Shown here one piece after another: positions 1 to 7,339 of a stretch of DNA of 15,628 nt; position 1 is the first letter of the stretch, and the number at the start of each line of letters is the position of its first letter. The stretch is taken from positions 1-15,628 of the forward strand of contig DAOWJR010000037.1 of the NCBI GenBank assembly GCA_030640275.1. The letters run 5' to 3'. The translations under genes were made by a program, and so were the position numbers. Source of the DNA: Actinomycetes bacterium. Its GTDB lineage: Bacteria; Actinomycetota; Humimicrobiia; JAHJRV01. The notes below the pieces were generated by a model that worked only from the letters and a program-made list of their open reading frames with translations, was not told the DNA's origin and made no database searches.

Positions 1-81
1 AAACCACATAAAGAAAATATCAAATATTTACAAACAAAGAGAGATAAACTTTCTCATTTATTTGATTTTGTCGAAAAATAA
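1..81 (+). CDS. ribBA: GTP cyclohydrolase II C-terminus (RibA or bifunctional RibBA), partial
   Basis: This is the 3' end of an open frame that enters from the left edge: 26 codons and a TAA stop. The residues KYLQTKRDKLSHLFDF resemble the C-terminal tail of GTP cyclohydrolase II, which ends in a 'NxxYLxTKxxKxGHLL'-like segment. RibA converts GTP to the pyrimidine precursor of riboflavin; RibBA also makes the four-carbon precursor. The next gene, 53 bp downstream, is ribH, which fits a riboflavin operon. Only the tail is visible, so I cannot tell RibA from RibBA; the catalytic zinc site lies outside the window. Confidence 0.72.
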   Translation, partial: KPHKENIKYLQTKRDKLSHLFDFVEK

Positions 82-102
82 ATTAAATTTAATTGAAATT
101 GT

Positions 103-120
103 AAAAAATTATAATTTTTT
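103..120. other. A/T-only perfect palindrome just before the ribH ribosome site
   Basis: An 18-bp perfect palindrome, AAAAAATTA followed by TAATTTTTT, sits in the 53-bp ribBA-ribH spacer and ends a few bases before the ribH AAAGGAG. In RNA it could fold into a weak A/U hairpin with a 3' U run. Palindromes of this kind are expected by chance in DNA this AT-rich, so a role in attenuation or processing is only a possibility. Confidence 0.25.
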
Positions 121-134
121 AGAAAGGAGAATAT

Positions 135-602
135 ATGGAAAAGAAATTTGAAGGTCATTTGATAGCAAAAGATTTAAAATTTTCAATAGTGGTAAGCAGA
201 TTTAATGATTTTATAACCAATCGTCTTTTAGAAGGGGCATTAGATGCTTTAAAAAGACACAAATGTTCAGAGGAAAACATTAAGATAGCTTATGTTCCAG
301 GAAGCCTTGAAATACCTCTTATAGCAAAAAAGTTAGGACTTACAAAAAAATATGATGCTATTATATGTTTAGGAGCAGTTATACGAGGGGATACTCCTCA
401 CTTTGAATATGTAGCTTCTCAAGTAACAAGGGGAATTGAAAGAGTCAGTTTAGATTTAGAGATACCAGTATCATTTGGAATTATAACTGCAGACACTATT
501 GAGCAAGCTATAGAAAGAGCAGGAACAAAAATGGGAAATAAAGGATATCAAGCAGCTATATCAGCTATTGAAATGTCAAATTTGTTAAAAGAAATAAAAT
601 AA
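135..602 (+). CDS. ribH: 6,7-dimethyl-8-ribityllumazine synthase
   Basis: Cytosolic riboflavin enzyme that condenses 5-amino-6-ribitylaminouracil with 3,4-dihydroxy-2-butanone 4-phosphate to give the lumazine precursor of riboflavin. The 155-residue length is typical. Family motifs are in order: SRFN at 21-24 (aromatic F23 stacks on the pyrimidine), VPGSLEIP at 54-61, GAVIRGDTPHFEYVA at 80-94 with the conserved active-site His at 89, FGIIT at 114-118, and ERAGTKMGNKG at 127-137 with R128 and K132 as phosphate/transfer-region residues. The ATG at 135 follows AGAAAGGAG at 121-129 with good spacing. It lies 53 bp after the ribBA tail and 22 bp before the phosphodiesterase gene, so all three could be co-transcribed. 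Any FMN riboswitch controlling the operon would be upstream of the window. Confidence 0.97.
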   Translation: MEKKFEGHLIAKDLKFSIVVSRFNDFITNRLLEGALDALKRHKCSEENIKIAYVPGSLEIPLIAKKLGLTKKYDAIICLGAVIRGDTPHFEYVASQVTRGIERVSLDLEIPVSFGIITADTIEQAIERAGTKMGNKGYQAAISAIEMSNLLKEIK

Positions 603-624
603 ATCGAAAATTCTCTTATTTATT

Positions 625-1176
625 ATGAAAATTGGAATATTTAGCGATACTCATGGCGATTATATAGCCATTAGAAAAAGTCTTGAGATTTTTAAGGATT
701 GTGATTTTATTCTGCATTGTGGTGATATATTAAATCATGGTGTTTTCAATCCAATTAAGAAATCCTATAATCCAAGGAAGGCAGCACAATTATTAAATGA
801 ATCGGAAAAACCTATAATTTTCTGCAAAGGTAATTGCGATAGTGAGGTAGACCAAATAGCAATAGAAAGGCCCATTCAAAGTCCGATTGCTTATATTATG
901 TCTCAACCTTTTAGAATTCTTATAAATCATGGGCATAATATGAGCAGGGAAGATTTTCTTAAACTTGCAAGGAAAGATAAGTATAATATTATCGCAACAG
1001 GTCACACTCATCGTCAATCATTTGAAAAAATAGAGGATATTTATTTCATAAATCCTGGTAGTGCAAGCATTTCGTTAGATGAAAAACCTGCATCTGTAGC
1101 AATCTTATATGATAACAAATTATCATTCTTTAATATCAGAACAGGTGAGGTAACAGCAAAATTTATATTGAAGTAA
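625..1176 (+). CDS. yfcE: YfcE-type metallophosphodiesterase
   Basis: A small calcineurin-like (MPP superfamily) phosphodiesterase that uses two divalent metals. All metal-ligand motifs are present: SDTH (D8, H10), HCGD (D34), KGNCDSEVD (N70), NHGHN (H102) and GHTH (H127, H129), followed by NPGSAS at 143-148. The 183-residue length and the insertion between GD and GNCD match E. coli YfcE (about 184 aa) rather than the shorter MJ0936 form. YfcE-family enzymes cleave model phosphodiesters in vitro; the physiological substrate is not settled. The start at 625 keeps the family N-terminus, but I see no Shine-Dalgarno sequence before it, only A/T-rich sequence. It follows ribH by 22 bp and is probably in the same transcript, which raises the question of a flavin-related phosphoester substrate (inference). 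Confidence 0.9.
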   Translation: MKIGIFSDTHGDYIAIRKSLEIFKDCDFILHCGDILNHGVFNPIKKSYNPRKAAQLLNESEKPIIFCKGNCDSEVDQIAIERPIQSPIAYIMSQPFRILINHGHNMSREDFLKLARKDKYNIIATGHTHRQSFEKIEDIYFINPGSASISLDEKPASVAILYDNKLSFFNIRTGEVTAKFILK

Positions 1177-1204
1177 TTAACAAAATACAAATAGAAAAAG
1201 TTAT

Positions 1205-1226
1205 AAGGGATATATTTCTCTTTTTT
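1205..1226 (+). terminator. Weak candidate intrinsic terminator after yfcE
   Basis: AAGGGA and TCTCTT can pair (six base pairs, one of them G-U) across a six-base loop, followed directly by four more T. It lies between the convergent ends of yfcE (+) and rpmB (-), where a terminator is expected. The stem is short and weak, so confidence is low. Confidence 0.35.
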
Positions 1227-1237
1227 GATATATATCT

Positions 1238-1432
1238 TTACTTCACTATTTTTTCTACTTTTCCAGCTTTAAGACACTTAGTACATATCTTGATTTTAAC
1301 TACTCGGTTATCCCTTTTTACTTTTACTGTATGAAGATTAGGTAGCCATTTTCTCTTAGTTTTTCTGTGAGAATGGCTTATTTGATGTCCCGATACTGGT
1401 CCTTTTTTACAAATTTCACAAATTCTTGCCAT
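1238..1432 (-). CDS. rpmB: 50S ribosomal protein L28, zinc-ribbon form
   Basis: L28 is a small component of the large ribosomal subunit. The 64-residue product starts MARICEICKKGP and carries two Cys pairs, C5/C8 and C50/C53, which mark the zinc-binding (C+) form. The SHSHRKTKRKWLPNL segment at 20-33 is the conserved basic RNA-binding core. It is the only minus-strand gene here and is transcribed away from the asp23-like gene, the same divergent arrangement as rpmB and yloU in Bacillus. Its start is preceded by a weak AAAGAGA on the minus strand. The presence of all four cysteines suggests no zinc-limitation-type paralogue. Confidence 0.97.
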   Translation of the reverse strand: MARICEICKKGPVSGHQISHSHRKTKRKWLPNLHTVKVKRDNRVVKIKICTKCLKAGKVEKIVK

Positions 1433-1475
1433 AATATTTCTCTTTATGTATTTTTATAAGTATTTATAAAAAATT

Positions 1476-1481
1476 ATTATA
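1476..1481 (-). promoter_or_regulatory. Candidate -10 box for rpmB
   Basis: The minus strand reads TATAAT exactly at this place, 44 bp before the rpmB start codon. No convincing -35 lies 16-18 bp further upstream. In DNA this rich in A and T an exact -10 is weak evidence. Confidence 0.25.
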
Positions 1482-1682
1482 TAACCTAATTATAAATTAT
1501 TTTTCAGATTGATAAATAAATAATAAAAAAAGTAGCATATACATATCTTTTATTTGTAATCTTGAAATTATAAAGATATTATTTAAAAAAATCAAATATA
1601 TTTACATTTTTATTGTTATCAATACAAAATATTAAAGTTAGTTGCTAAATTAATAAGTTAAATTTTTATATTTTTATAAATT

Positions 1683-1712
1683 TTGCTAAAATTTAAGTGA
1701 GGAAACTATACA
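1683..1712 (+). promoter_or_regulatory. Candidate promoter for the asp23-like / fakA operon
   Basis: TTGCTA at 1683-1688 and TATACA at 1707-1712 are spaced by 18 bp and each match four of six sigma-70 consensus bases. Transcription would begin near 1719, giving a leader of about 140 nt that starts at the first of the stem-loops described next. Many A/T-rich words here could act as alternatives. Confidence 0.35.
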
Positions 1713-1819
1713 ATATCATTAATCGTCAAATATTGATTAAAGAAGTGATATTAATTTAAAAATTAATTGAACTATTTAAGAGATGTGTTTACAACTCTTA
1801 ATATTTAAAAATAAATATT
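1712..1819 (+). promoter_or_regulatory. Run of four inverted repeats in the asp23-like leader
   Basis: Four stem-loops follow one another with almost no gap. First, AATATCATTAATC (1712-1724) pairs with GATTAA (1735-1740) and TGATATT (1746-1752), leaving a five-base bulge AGAAG. Second, TTAATT/AATTAA at 1751-1766. Third, TTAAGAG/CTCTTAA at 1776-1801, extended inside by TGT/ACA after an A-A mismatch, closing on a GTTT loop. Fourth, AATATTTA/TAAATATT at 1800-1819. The third is the most convincing because it contains G-C pairs and a nested stem. The neighbours share bases, so pairs of stems may be mutually exclusive. It does not match a riboswitch family I recognise. None is followed by a long T run, so they are not simple terminators. 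Confidence 0.4.
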
Positions 1820-1844
1820 ACTATTAAATAAAATATTATGATTT

Positions 1845-1850
1845 GGAGGG
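1845..1850 (+). promoter_or_regulatory. Ribosome binding site that sets the asp23-like start
   Basis: GGAGGG lies seven bases before the TTG at 1858. An in-frame TTG at 1843 overlaps this site, so it cannot be the start. The site therefore fixes translation at 1858 and removes five residues from the longest possible frame. Confidence 0.85.
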
Positions 1851-1857
1851 TAATATA

Positions 1858-2208
1858 TTGGAATTTAACAAGGAATCTCGTGGTCAAATACGAATATCTG
1901 ACAATGCTATTGCTGAAATTGTAAGTAATGTCTCAAGTAAATGTTATGGTGTTATAGGATTTGTAAACCCATCCTTAAAGGAAGGTATAATAAAACTTCT
2001 ACATAGAGAACATCAAAGTAAAGGTGTAATTGTAAGTAGAGATAAAGATAAAGTTAACATTGAAATTCATGTTATAGTCCAATATGGTACGAATCTCAAG
2101 CAGGTTGCTAATAGTTTAAGAGATTCAATCAGGTTTAATCTTGAAAAATTAACATCTTTACCAATTGGAAAAATAGATATTAATATAAAGAAGGTAAATG
2201 TCAAATAA
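1858..2208 (+). CDS. yloU: Asp23/Gls24 family (DUF322) envelope-associated protein, YloU-like
   Basis: A 116-residue protein of the Asp23/Gls24 family. Features are the GQIRISDNAIAEIV start (residues 9-22), the glycine-rich YGVIGFVNPSL segment (30-40), the VNIEIHVIVQYGTNL strand (66-80) and a C-terminal helix plus strand ending in IDINIKKVNV. There is no signal peptide or membrane segment. In Gram-positive bacteria relatives are cytosolic, membrane-tethered and linked to envelope stress; the single-domain YloU member is almost always next to fakA, as here (44 bp upstream). The precise function is unknown. The TTG start is chosen because GGAGGG precedes it. It heads a + strand run that continues through fakA and recG. 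Confidence 0.88.
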   Translation: MEFNKESRGQIRISDNAIAEIVSNVSSKCYGVIGFVNPSLKEGIIKLLHREHQSKGVIVSRDKDKVNIEIHVIVQYGTNLKQVANSLRDSIRFNLEKLTSLPIGKIDINIKKVNVK

Positions 2209-2252
2209 TTTTTTAAATAATAAACAAGAAGTTCAAAAAGGATGTAATTAGT

Positions 2253-3845
2253 TTGGCCAAAGTACTATCTTCAAATGATTTTTATAATTTATTAGAATCC
2301 GGATTTGCTTACTTGCAAAAGAATGAGGAAGAAATAAATGAACTGAATGTTTTTCCAGTTCCTGATGGTGATACTGGTACAAACATGGTTCTAACAATGC
2401 AATCTGTATTTCAAGAATTATCATCCATAAATGAATTAACTATGAAAAATCTTACTAATGCTGTAATTCAGGGCTCTCTCTTGGGAGCGAGAGGTAACTC
2501 TGGTGTAATACTTTCGCAGATTTTTCGGGGATTATTTAATTATATTGAAAAGAAGAAAGAAGTAAATATAAAAGATCTTGCAAAAGCTTTAGAACTTGGG
2601 AAAAAAGTAGCATATGAAGGTGTGATGAAGCCAGTTGAAGGAACGATGTTAACTGTTATAAAAGATATTGCTAATTCTGCAAAATCTGCATCAAGAAAAA
2701 GTAAAACAATAAAAGATTTTTTTGAAAAAATTGTGGAAGAAGCTAAAAAATCAGTAGAGAGAACACCCTTGCTTTTAGATGTATTGAGAGAAGCCGATGT
2801 TGTAGATGCTGGTGGGCAAGGATTATATATAATCTTTTTAGGAATGTTAAGTAGATTAAAGGGAGAAGAATTAAAACCCACAGTAGTTACAAAAGGAGTT
2901 GAATTTATGGGCTTAGGACAACAAAAAGAAGAATTAACTTATACATATTGTACCGAGTTTCTATTAGAAGGAGAAAATATTGATATAGAAAAGTTAAAAA
3001 AATATATTGAAAAAAGAGGAAATTCAGTTTTAGTAGTAGGTAATAGTGAAAATGTCCATATCCATGTTCATACCAATGAACCCAATTCAGTAATAAGAAG
3101 GGCTTTAAAAGAAGGTGAAATTCATAGTATAAAGATAGATAATATGAAAGATCAAGCTGAAGCTCAAAAAATTGACGAAAAAGTGTTAGATAAGATAGCG
3201 GTAGTATCAGTTTGCATTGGCGATGGTAATAAAGCTATTTTTGAAAGTTTAGGTGTAAATAAAATAGTAGATGGTGGTCAAAGTATGAACCCAAGTACAG
3301 CTGATATTGCAAAAGCTGTCAATAGTCTTCCCAATATGAATGTAATCATACTTCCAAATAATAAAAATATAATTCCTGCAGCTATTCAGGTTAAAGAATT
3401 AACAGAAAAAAATATAGCTGTAATAAATAGTAGATCAATTCCACAGGGATTTTCTACCATGCTTTCTTTAAATAAGGATTTAGAAATGGATGTCAATATT
3501 AAATCAATGGAGGAAAGCTTGAGTTATATTAAAACTGGTGAAATAACTTTTGCAGTTAGAGAAACGAAATCCCCAGTTGGTGATATCAAAAAGGGAGATG
3601 TGATAGGATTTTATAATAACGAACTTGTAGTTATGGGAAATAACTTAATAGAAAATACAATTTCTTTGATTGAGAAGATGTTAGATGAGGAAAGCGAGAT
3701 AATAACTCTGTATTGTGGAAAAGATGTAGCTGATAAGGAAAAAAAGGAAATTGAAAATAAGCTTAAAGAAAAATTTTTAGATAAGGAAATAGAGATTCAT
3801 GATGGTGGTCAGCCATTATATCCATTTTTAATATCCATTGAGTAA
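2253..3845 (+). CDS. fakA: Fatty acid kinase ATP-binding subunit FakA (DAK2 / DhaL-like)
   Basis: FakA phosphorylates fatty acids held by a FakB (DegV-type) partner, giving acyl-phosphate for PlsX/PlsY phospholipid synthesis. The 530 residues match the family (about 550). The N-terminal DhaL kinase domain shows NVFPVPDGDTGTNM at 32-45, with D38 and D40 as Mg ligands, and GARGNSGVILSQ at 78-89. The middle domain has TYCTEF (C233) and HIHVHTNEP at 269-277, the Cys/His cluster characteristic of FakA. The C-terminus ends HDGGQPLYPFLISIE, the family's terminal signature. Translation starts at TTG 2253, with AAAAAGGA at 2235-2242; the roughly ten-base spacing is long. No fakB gene is visible nearby, so the binding partner must be encoded elsewhere. 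It sits between the asp23-like gene and recG, as in Bacillus (yloU-yloV...recG). Confidence 0.93.
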   Translation: MAKVLSSNDFYNLLESGFAYLQKNEEEINELNVFPVPDGDTGTNMVLTMQSVFQELSSINELTMKNLTNAVIQGSLLGARGNSGVILSQIFRGLFNYIEKKKEVNIKDLAKALELGKKVAYEGVMKPVEGTMLTVIKDIANSAKSASRKSKTIKDFFEKIVEEAKKSVERTPLLLDVLREADVVDAGGQGLYIIFLGMLSRLKGEELKPTVVTKGVEFMGLGQQKEELTYTYCTEFLLEGENIDIEKLKKYIEKRGNSVLVVGNSENVHIHVHTNEPNSVIRRALKEGEIHSIKIDNMKDQAEAQKIDEKVLDKIAVVSVCIGDGNKAIFESLGVNKIVDGGQSMNPSTADIAKAVNSLPNMNVIILPNNKNIIPAAIQVKELTEKNIAVINSRSIPQGFSTMLSLNKDLEMDVNIKSMEESLSYIKTGEITFAVRETKSPVGDIKKGDVIGFYNNELVVMGNNLIENTISLIEKMLDEESEIITLYCGKDVADKEKKEIENKLKEKFLDKEIEIHDGGQPLYPFLISIE

Positions 3846-3898
3846 ATTATTAAGATATTCTTTTTATTTATCATATCATTCTTTTTTATTCACTTATA

Positions 3899-3904
3899 TA
3901 TAAC
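3899..3904 (+). promoter_or_regulatory. Candidate -10 box immediately upstream of recG
   Basis: TATAAC (five of six consensus bases) ends eight bases before the recG ATG. If used, transcription would start at or within two bases of the start codon, giving a leaderless message. That would explain why recG has no Shine-Dalgarno sequence. No clear -35 is present. Confidence 0.25.
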
Positions 3905-3912
3905 TTTTTAAA

Positions 3913-6105
3913 ATGTTTGAAAATATTAAAGACAAATACAACCGTTTTGGAGGAATAACATCAACACCAAATTTTCATTATGAACCTGAATTCAAACCAA
4001 TTCTTCCCAAAGAGAATGGCATAAGGAATCAACTACTTCTCTATGAACCTTTATCAAAAATAAGGGGAGTAGGAATCGGTAATGCCACAACTAATAAATT
4101 AGCTAAATTAAATCTATTTTCAACAAAAGACCTACTTTATCATTTTCCACGGACATACCTGGATCTTTCCAAAGTAAAAAAGATTTGTGATGTTAAGGAG
4201 GGAGAAGAAATTACAATTATAGGGGTGGTAAAAAGAGTGGATAAGAGCAGAACAAGAAGTAGAAAGGATTTGTTAAAAATATATATATGGGATAAAACTG
4301 GATACATAACAGGTATTTGGTTTAACCAAAACTATATTGCTGATATATTAAAAAAGGGAACTTTTGTAGCTTGTAGTGGTGTTGTAAAATATAAGTTTAA
4401 TGAGCTTCAGATGACGAATCCTCTTTATGACATTTTAGATATAAAGACTGAAAGAAATCAAATTCATACTGGCAGAATAATACCTAAACACCCATCAACT
4501 GCTGGAATTAGCACTAAAAATCTAAGAAGGATTTTTAGCAAAACTCTTTCAAGGTATGGAATTTTACCAGAACCTTTACCAAATAAAATCAAGATAAGAC
4601 AGAATTTTCTTACATCTTTATCAAACTGCATAAACCAGATCCATTTTCCAAGTTCTTTTAATTCATTGAAAATCTCAAAAGATAGACTGATTTATAATGA
4701 ACTCTTTTTTCTACAATTGGGATTAGCTCTCAGAAAGAAGTCCCAGACTATAGATTTAAAATCCGTAGTGATGGATGTAGATAAACCGAAGATTGAGAAA
4801 TTTATAAAAAGTCTTTCCTTTAACCTTACAGCAGCTCAGAAAAAAGTTATTAATGAAATAAAAGAAGATATTTCAAAACCAATTCCTATGAACAGATTAC
4901 TTCAAGGAGATGTTGGTTCTGGAAAGACAGTAGTTGCTTTGATTTCTATGATAATTTCATCATTGAATGGTTATCGATCTGCAATAATGGTCCCCACAGA
5001 GGTTTTAGCCTGGCAGCATTATAAGAACTTTAAGAAAATGCTAAAAAAATATCCTTTTGAAGTACTTCTTCTTAGCAGTTCAACTTTACCCGATGAAAAG
5101 TTAAAAATTTTAAAGCAAATTAAGGAAGATGGAAACCAGATAGTTATAGGAACTCATGCATTAATTCAAGAGAGAGTGATATTTTCAAATTTAGGATTGA
5201 TTATTGTAGATGAACAACATAGATTCGGGGTTGCTCAGAGAAAACAGTTAAAAAGTAAAGGTAAATACCCACATGTTTTAATTATGTCTGCAACACCAAT
5301 TCCAAGAACTATTACTCAGACAATGTATGGCGATTTAGATGTTTCAATTATTGATGAGATGCCACCAGGTAGAGGAAGTGTTGAAACAAGACTTTTCCAT
5401 CCAGGTGAGAGAGAAGAAGCTTATAACTTAATAAAAAGTGAATTAAATGAGGGTAGACAAGCATTTGTTATTTGCCCACTGATTGAGGATTCAGATTTAC
5501 TTAAAGTTAAATCAGTGATAAAAGAAGCTGAAGAGTTAAGGCAGGTAGTTTTTAAAGAATATAATGTTGAAATACTTCATGGACAATTATCTTCTAAAAA
5601 AAGAGAGGAGATAATGCAGGGATTTGAAAATAAGGAGCTTGATGTTCTTATCTCAACTACTGTTGTGGAAGTTGGAATCGATGCGAAGAATGCAACAGTA
5701 ATGTTAATAGAAAATGCTGATCGCTTTGGATTATCTCAATTACACCAATTAAGAGGGAGAATTAGAAGAGGGGAACATAAATCGTATTGTATTTTATTTG
5801 CAGATTTAAAGACTGATGAAGCATTCAAGAGAATAAATTCATTTTTAAAAACAGAGGATGGGTTCGAGTTAGCAAATAAGGATTTGGAGATAAGGGGAGA
5901 AGGTGAAATTTTTGGTGAAAGACAATGGGGTATTCCGGATTTAAAAATATCAAGTATTGTGAGAGACAAGGATATATTAGAGAAATCAAGAAAGGACGCA
6001 TTTTCTATTATAAAAAATGATATTTCGCTCAGTTCACCAATCACAAAAGTTTTGATAAATTTTTTAAATTTTGAATATCCAGATAATAAATTCTGGCAAA
6101 TTTAA
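3913..6105 (+). CDS. recG: ATP-dependent DNA helicase RecG
   Basis: RecG remodels stalled replication forks and branch-migrates Holliday junctions. The 730 residues are slightly longer than E. coli RecG (693). The N-terminal half has the wedge/OB-fold region, with LSKIRGVGIGNATTNKLAKL at 47-66 and an OB-like segment from about 95 to 175. The helicase core shows QGDVGSGKT (Walker A, 331-339), VDEQHRFG (DExH, 432-439), MSATPIPRT (458-466), TTVVEVGID and QLRGRIRRG. The C-terminus carries the family's LANKDLEIRGEGEIFGERQ motif. The first about 45 residues precede the conserved core and the start lacks any ribosome binding site, so an internal start cannot be excluded. It lies 67 bp after fakA and 26 bp before rsmD. 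Confidence 0.96.
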   Translation: MFENIKDKYNRFGGITSTPNFHYEPEFKPILPKENGIRNQLLLYEPLSKIRGVGIGNATTNKLAKLNLFSTKDLLYHFPRTYLDLSKVKKICDVKEGEEITIIGVVKRVDKSRTRSRKDLLKIYIWDKTGYITGIWFNQNYIADILKKGTFVACSGVVKYKFNELQMTNPLYDILDIKTERNQIHTGRIIPKHPSTAGISTKNLRRIFSKTLSRYGILPEPLPNKIKIRQNFLTSLSNCINQIHFPSSFNSLKISKDRLIYNELFFLQLGLALRKKSQTIDLKSVVMDVDKPKIEKFIKSLSFNLTAAQKKVINEIKEDISKPIPMNRLLQGDVGSGKTVVALISMIISSLNGYRSAIMVPTEVLAWQHYKNFKKMLKKYPFEVLLLSSSTLPDEKLKILKQIKEDGNQIVIGTHALIQERVIFSNLGLIIVDEQHRFGVAQRKQLKSKGKYPHVLIMSATPIPRTITQTMYGDLDVSIIDEMPPGRGSVETRLFHPGEREEAYNLIKSELNEGRQAFVICPLIEDSDLLKVKSVIKEAEELRQVVFKEYNVEILHGQLSSKKREEIMQGFENKELDVLISTTVVEVGIDAKNATVMLIENADRFGLSQLHQLRGRIRRGEHKSYCILFADLKTDEAFKRINSFLKTEDGFELANKDLEIRGEGEIFGERQWGIPDLKISSIVRDKDILEKSRKDAFSIIKNDISLSSPITKVLINFLNFEYPDNKFWQI

Positions 6106-6107
6106 TT

Positions 6108-6130
6108 AAAAATTATTTTTTTTAATTTTT
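6108..6130 (+). terminator. A/T-only stem-loop between recG and rsmD
   Basis: AAAAATTA pairs with TAATTTTT across a seven-T loop in the 26-bp recG-rsmD spacer. It ends one base before the rsmD start codon. It might act as a weak terminator or simply be A/T-rich filler. The same stretch contains TTTAAT at 6121-6126, a -10-like word placed for a leaderless rsmD transcript. Confidence 0.25.
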
Positions 6131-6131
6131 T

Positions 6132-6689
6132 ATGAGAGTTATTGCAGGGAAAGCTAAAGGAAGAAAATTAAAATGTAAAAAAGGTTTATCTACAAGACCT
6201 ATGACAAATAGAATTAAGAAAATGGTTTTTGATACTCTCTCAAATAAGGTAGTTGATGCATATATATTAGATTTATATGCTGGCTCAGGTTCATTGGGAA
6301 TTGAAGCGTTAAGTAGAGGGGGAAAAAGAGCCGTTTTTATAGAAAAGGATTATACTGTTGCAAATTTTTTAAAGCAGAATATAATAAATACATCATTTAA
6401 AGATGTATCTGATATATTTATTATGAATGTGACTAAATCTATAAATATCTTAGCCAACAAAAAATTAAAATTTAATATCATATTTTGTGATCCACCATAT
6501 AAAATAAGTGAAGTCAGGATAAAAAATATTTTAGAAAATATAGTTAAAAGCGAGCTTTTGAATGTAGATGGGGAATTGATTTATCATCATTCTAAAAGGA
6601 TCTCCTTTTCTGAGATATTTGAAAAGTTGAAACTCATAAAAGATACAAAAGTTGGAGAGTCAGTAGTGTCTTTTTATAGATATATATAA
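6132..6689 (+). CDS. rsmD: 16S rRNA (guanine966-N2)-methyltransferase RsmD
   Basis: RsmD methylates G966 of 16S rRNA in the small subunit using S-adenosylmethionine. The 185-residue length is typical. It starts MRVIAGKAKGRKL, the family N-terminus. The SAM-binding loop is DLYAGSGSLGIEAL at 47-60 and the catalytic FCDPPY at 118-123 is the N2-guanine/N6-adenine methyltransferase motif. The usual TRPTTDRV(K/R) segment reads TRPMTNRIKK at 21-30, with Asn replacing the common Asp; this is a mild deviation. There is no Shine-Dalgarno before the ATG. It sits directly before coaD, the near-universal rsmD-coaD pairing. Confidence 0.94.
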   Translation: MRVIAGKAKGRKLKCKKGLSTRPMTNRIKKMVFDTLSNKVVDAYILDLYAGSGSLGIEALSRGGKRAVFIEKDYTVANFLKQNIINTSFKDVSDIFIMNVTKSINILANKKLKFNIIFCDPPYKISEVRIKNILENIVKSELLNVDGELIYHHSKRISFSEIFEKLKLIKDTKVGESVVSFYRYI

Positions 6690-6746
6690 AAAGCTAAAGT
6701 CTTAGAAATTTTAAATAAATAAATAAATATTTTTTAGGAGTGGGTT

Positions 6747-7247
6747 ATGAAAGAAGTAGCAATTTGTCCAGGAAGTTATGATCCAGTTACATCAGGTCAT
6801 AAAGATATATTCATAAGAGCATCGAAATTATATGATAAAGTTATTGTTGCAGTTGCTAAGAATCCAAGAAAGGCCCCTTTTTTTCCAGTAGATGTGAGAG
6901 TTATGCTATTAAAAAAAGTGACTGAACCTTATCCGAATATTGATGTTTGTTACTTTGATGGATTATTAGTTGATTTAGCAAAGAAGAAAAAAGCATCAGT
7001 TATAGTTAAGGGATTAAGAGCATCATCAGATTTCGAATATGAGTTTCAAATGGCACAAGTGAATCATAAATTAGCTCCAGAAATTGAGACTGTATTTTTG
7101 GTAACCAAAACTGATTACGCATTTCTAAGTTCAAGTGCTGTAAAAGAAGTTTTAAGATTTAATGGATGTATTGAAAATTTGATACCGCTAGAGATAAATA
7201 ATGATTTAATTAGATATTATAATCAATATAAAAAAAATAGAGATTAA
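6747..7247 (+). CDS. coaD: Phosphopantetheine adenylyltransferase
   Basis: CoaD transfers AMP from ATP to 4'-phosphopantetheine, the penultimate step of coenzyme A synthesis. The 166 residues agree with the family (about 160). The nucleotidyltransferase signature is PGSYDPVTSGH at 8-18, with H18 of the TxGH motif. KGLRASSDFEYEFQMA at 88-103 holds the conserved substrate-binding Arg (R91), and LSSSAVKEV at 127-135 corresponds to the usual SSS(x)VKE motif. Tyr replaces Phe in the usual GSFDP. TAGGAG at 6735-6740 precedes the ATG by six bases. Its product supplies CoA for the acetyl-CoA synthetase downstream and the prosthetic group of AcpP, both in this window. Confidence 0.96.
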   Translation: MKEVAICPGSYDPVTSGHKDIFIRASKLYDKVIVAVAKNPRKAPFFPVDVRVMLLKKVTEPYPNIDVCYFDGLLVDLAKKKKASVIVKGLRASSDFEYEFQMAQVNHKLAPEIETVFLVTKTDYAFLSSSAVKEVLRFNGCIENLIPLEINNDLIRYYNQYKKNRD

Positions 7248-7339
7248 ATTATTGTGACTTTGGGAGAAAATAAGGATTAATTTAACTTAATTTATTCGTA
7301 TATTTCTTTAAATTTTTATTAAAATGATTTATTATATCT

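Larger units (their letters stand above)
1433..1857. other. 425-bp divergent intergenic region rpmB / asp23-like
   Basis: This non-coding stretch separates two divergently read genes and must hold both promoters. It is almost pure A/T with no credible ORF. The left third probably holds the rpmB promoter: TATAAT on the minus strand at 1476-1481, with no good -35. The middle holds two similar TTGCTAAA words at 1642 and 1683. The right third holds a candidate promoter and consecutive inverted repeats, listed separately. I see no tRNA, known riboswitch or small protein gene. Confidence 0.6.

Noticed and set aside
1843..1857. Five-residue longer start for the asp23-like gene
   Set aside because: The TTG at 1843 overlaps the GGAGGG that serves TTG 1858.
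1433..1857. Known riboswitch, T-box or tRNA in the divergent spacer
   Set aside because: None of the conserved cores or a tRNA cloverleaf could be recognised in this A/T-rich stretch.
2540..2881. Minus-strand ORF inside fakA
   Set aside because: Composition is the antisense shadow of a well-supported coding frame; no family resemblance and no ribosome site.
5736..6044. Minus-strand ORF inside recG
   Set aside because: Lies opposite conserved helicase motifs (RGRIRRG and the C-terminal motif); antisense shadow.
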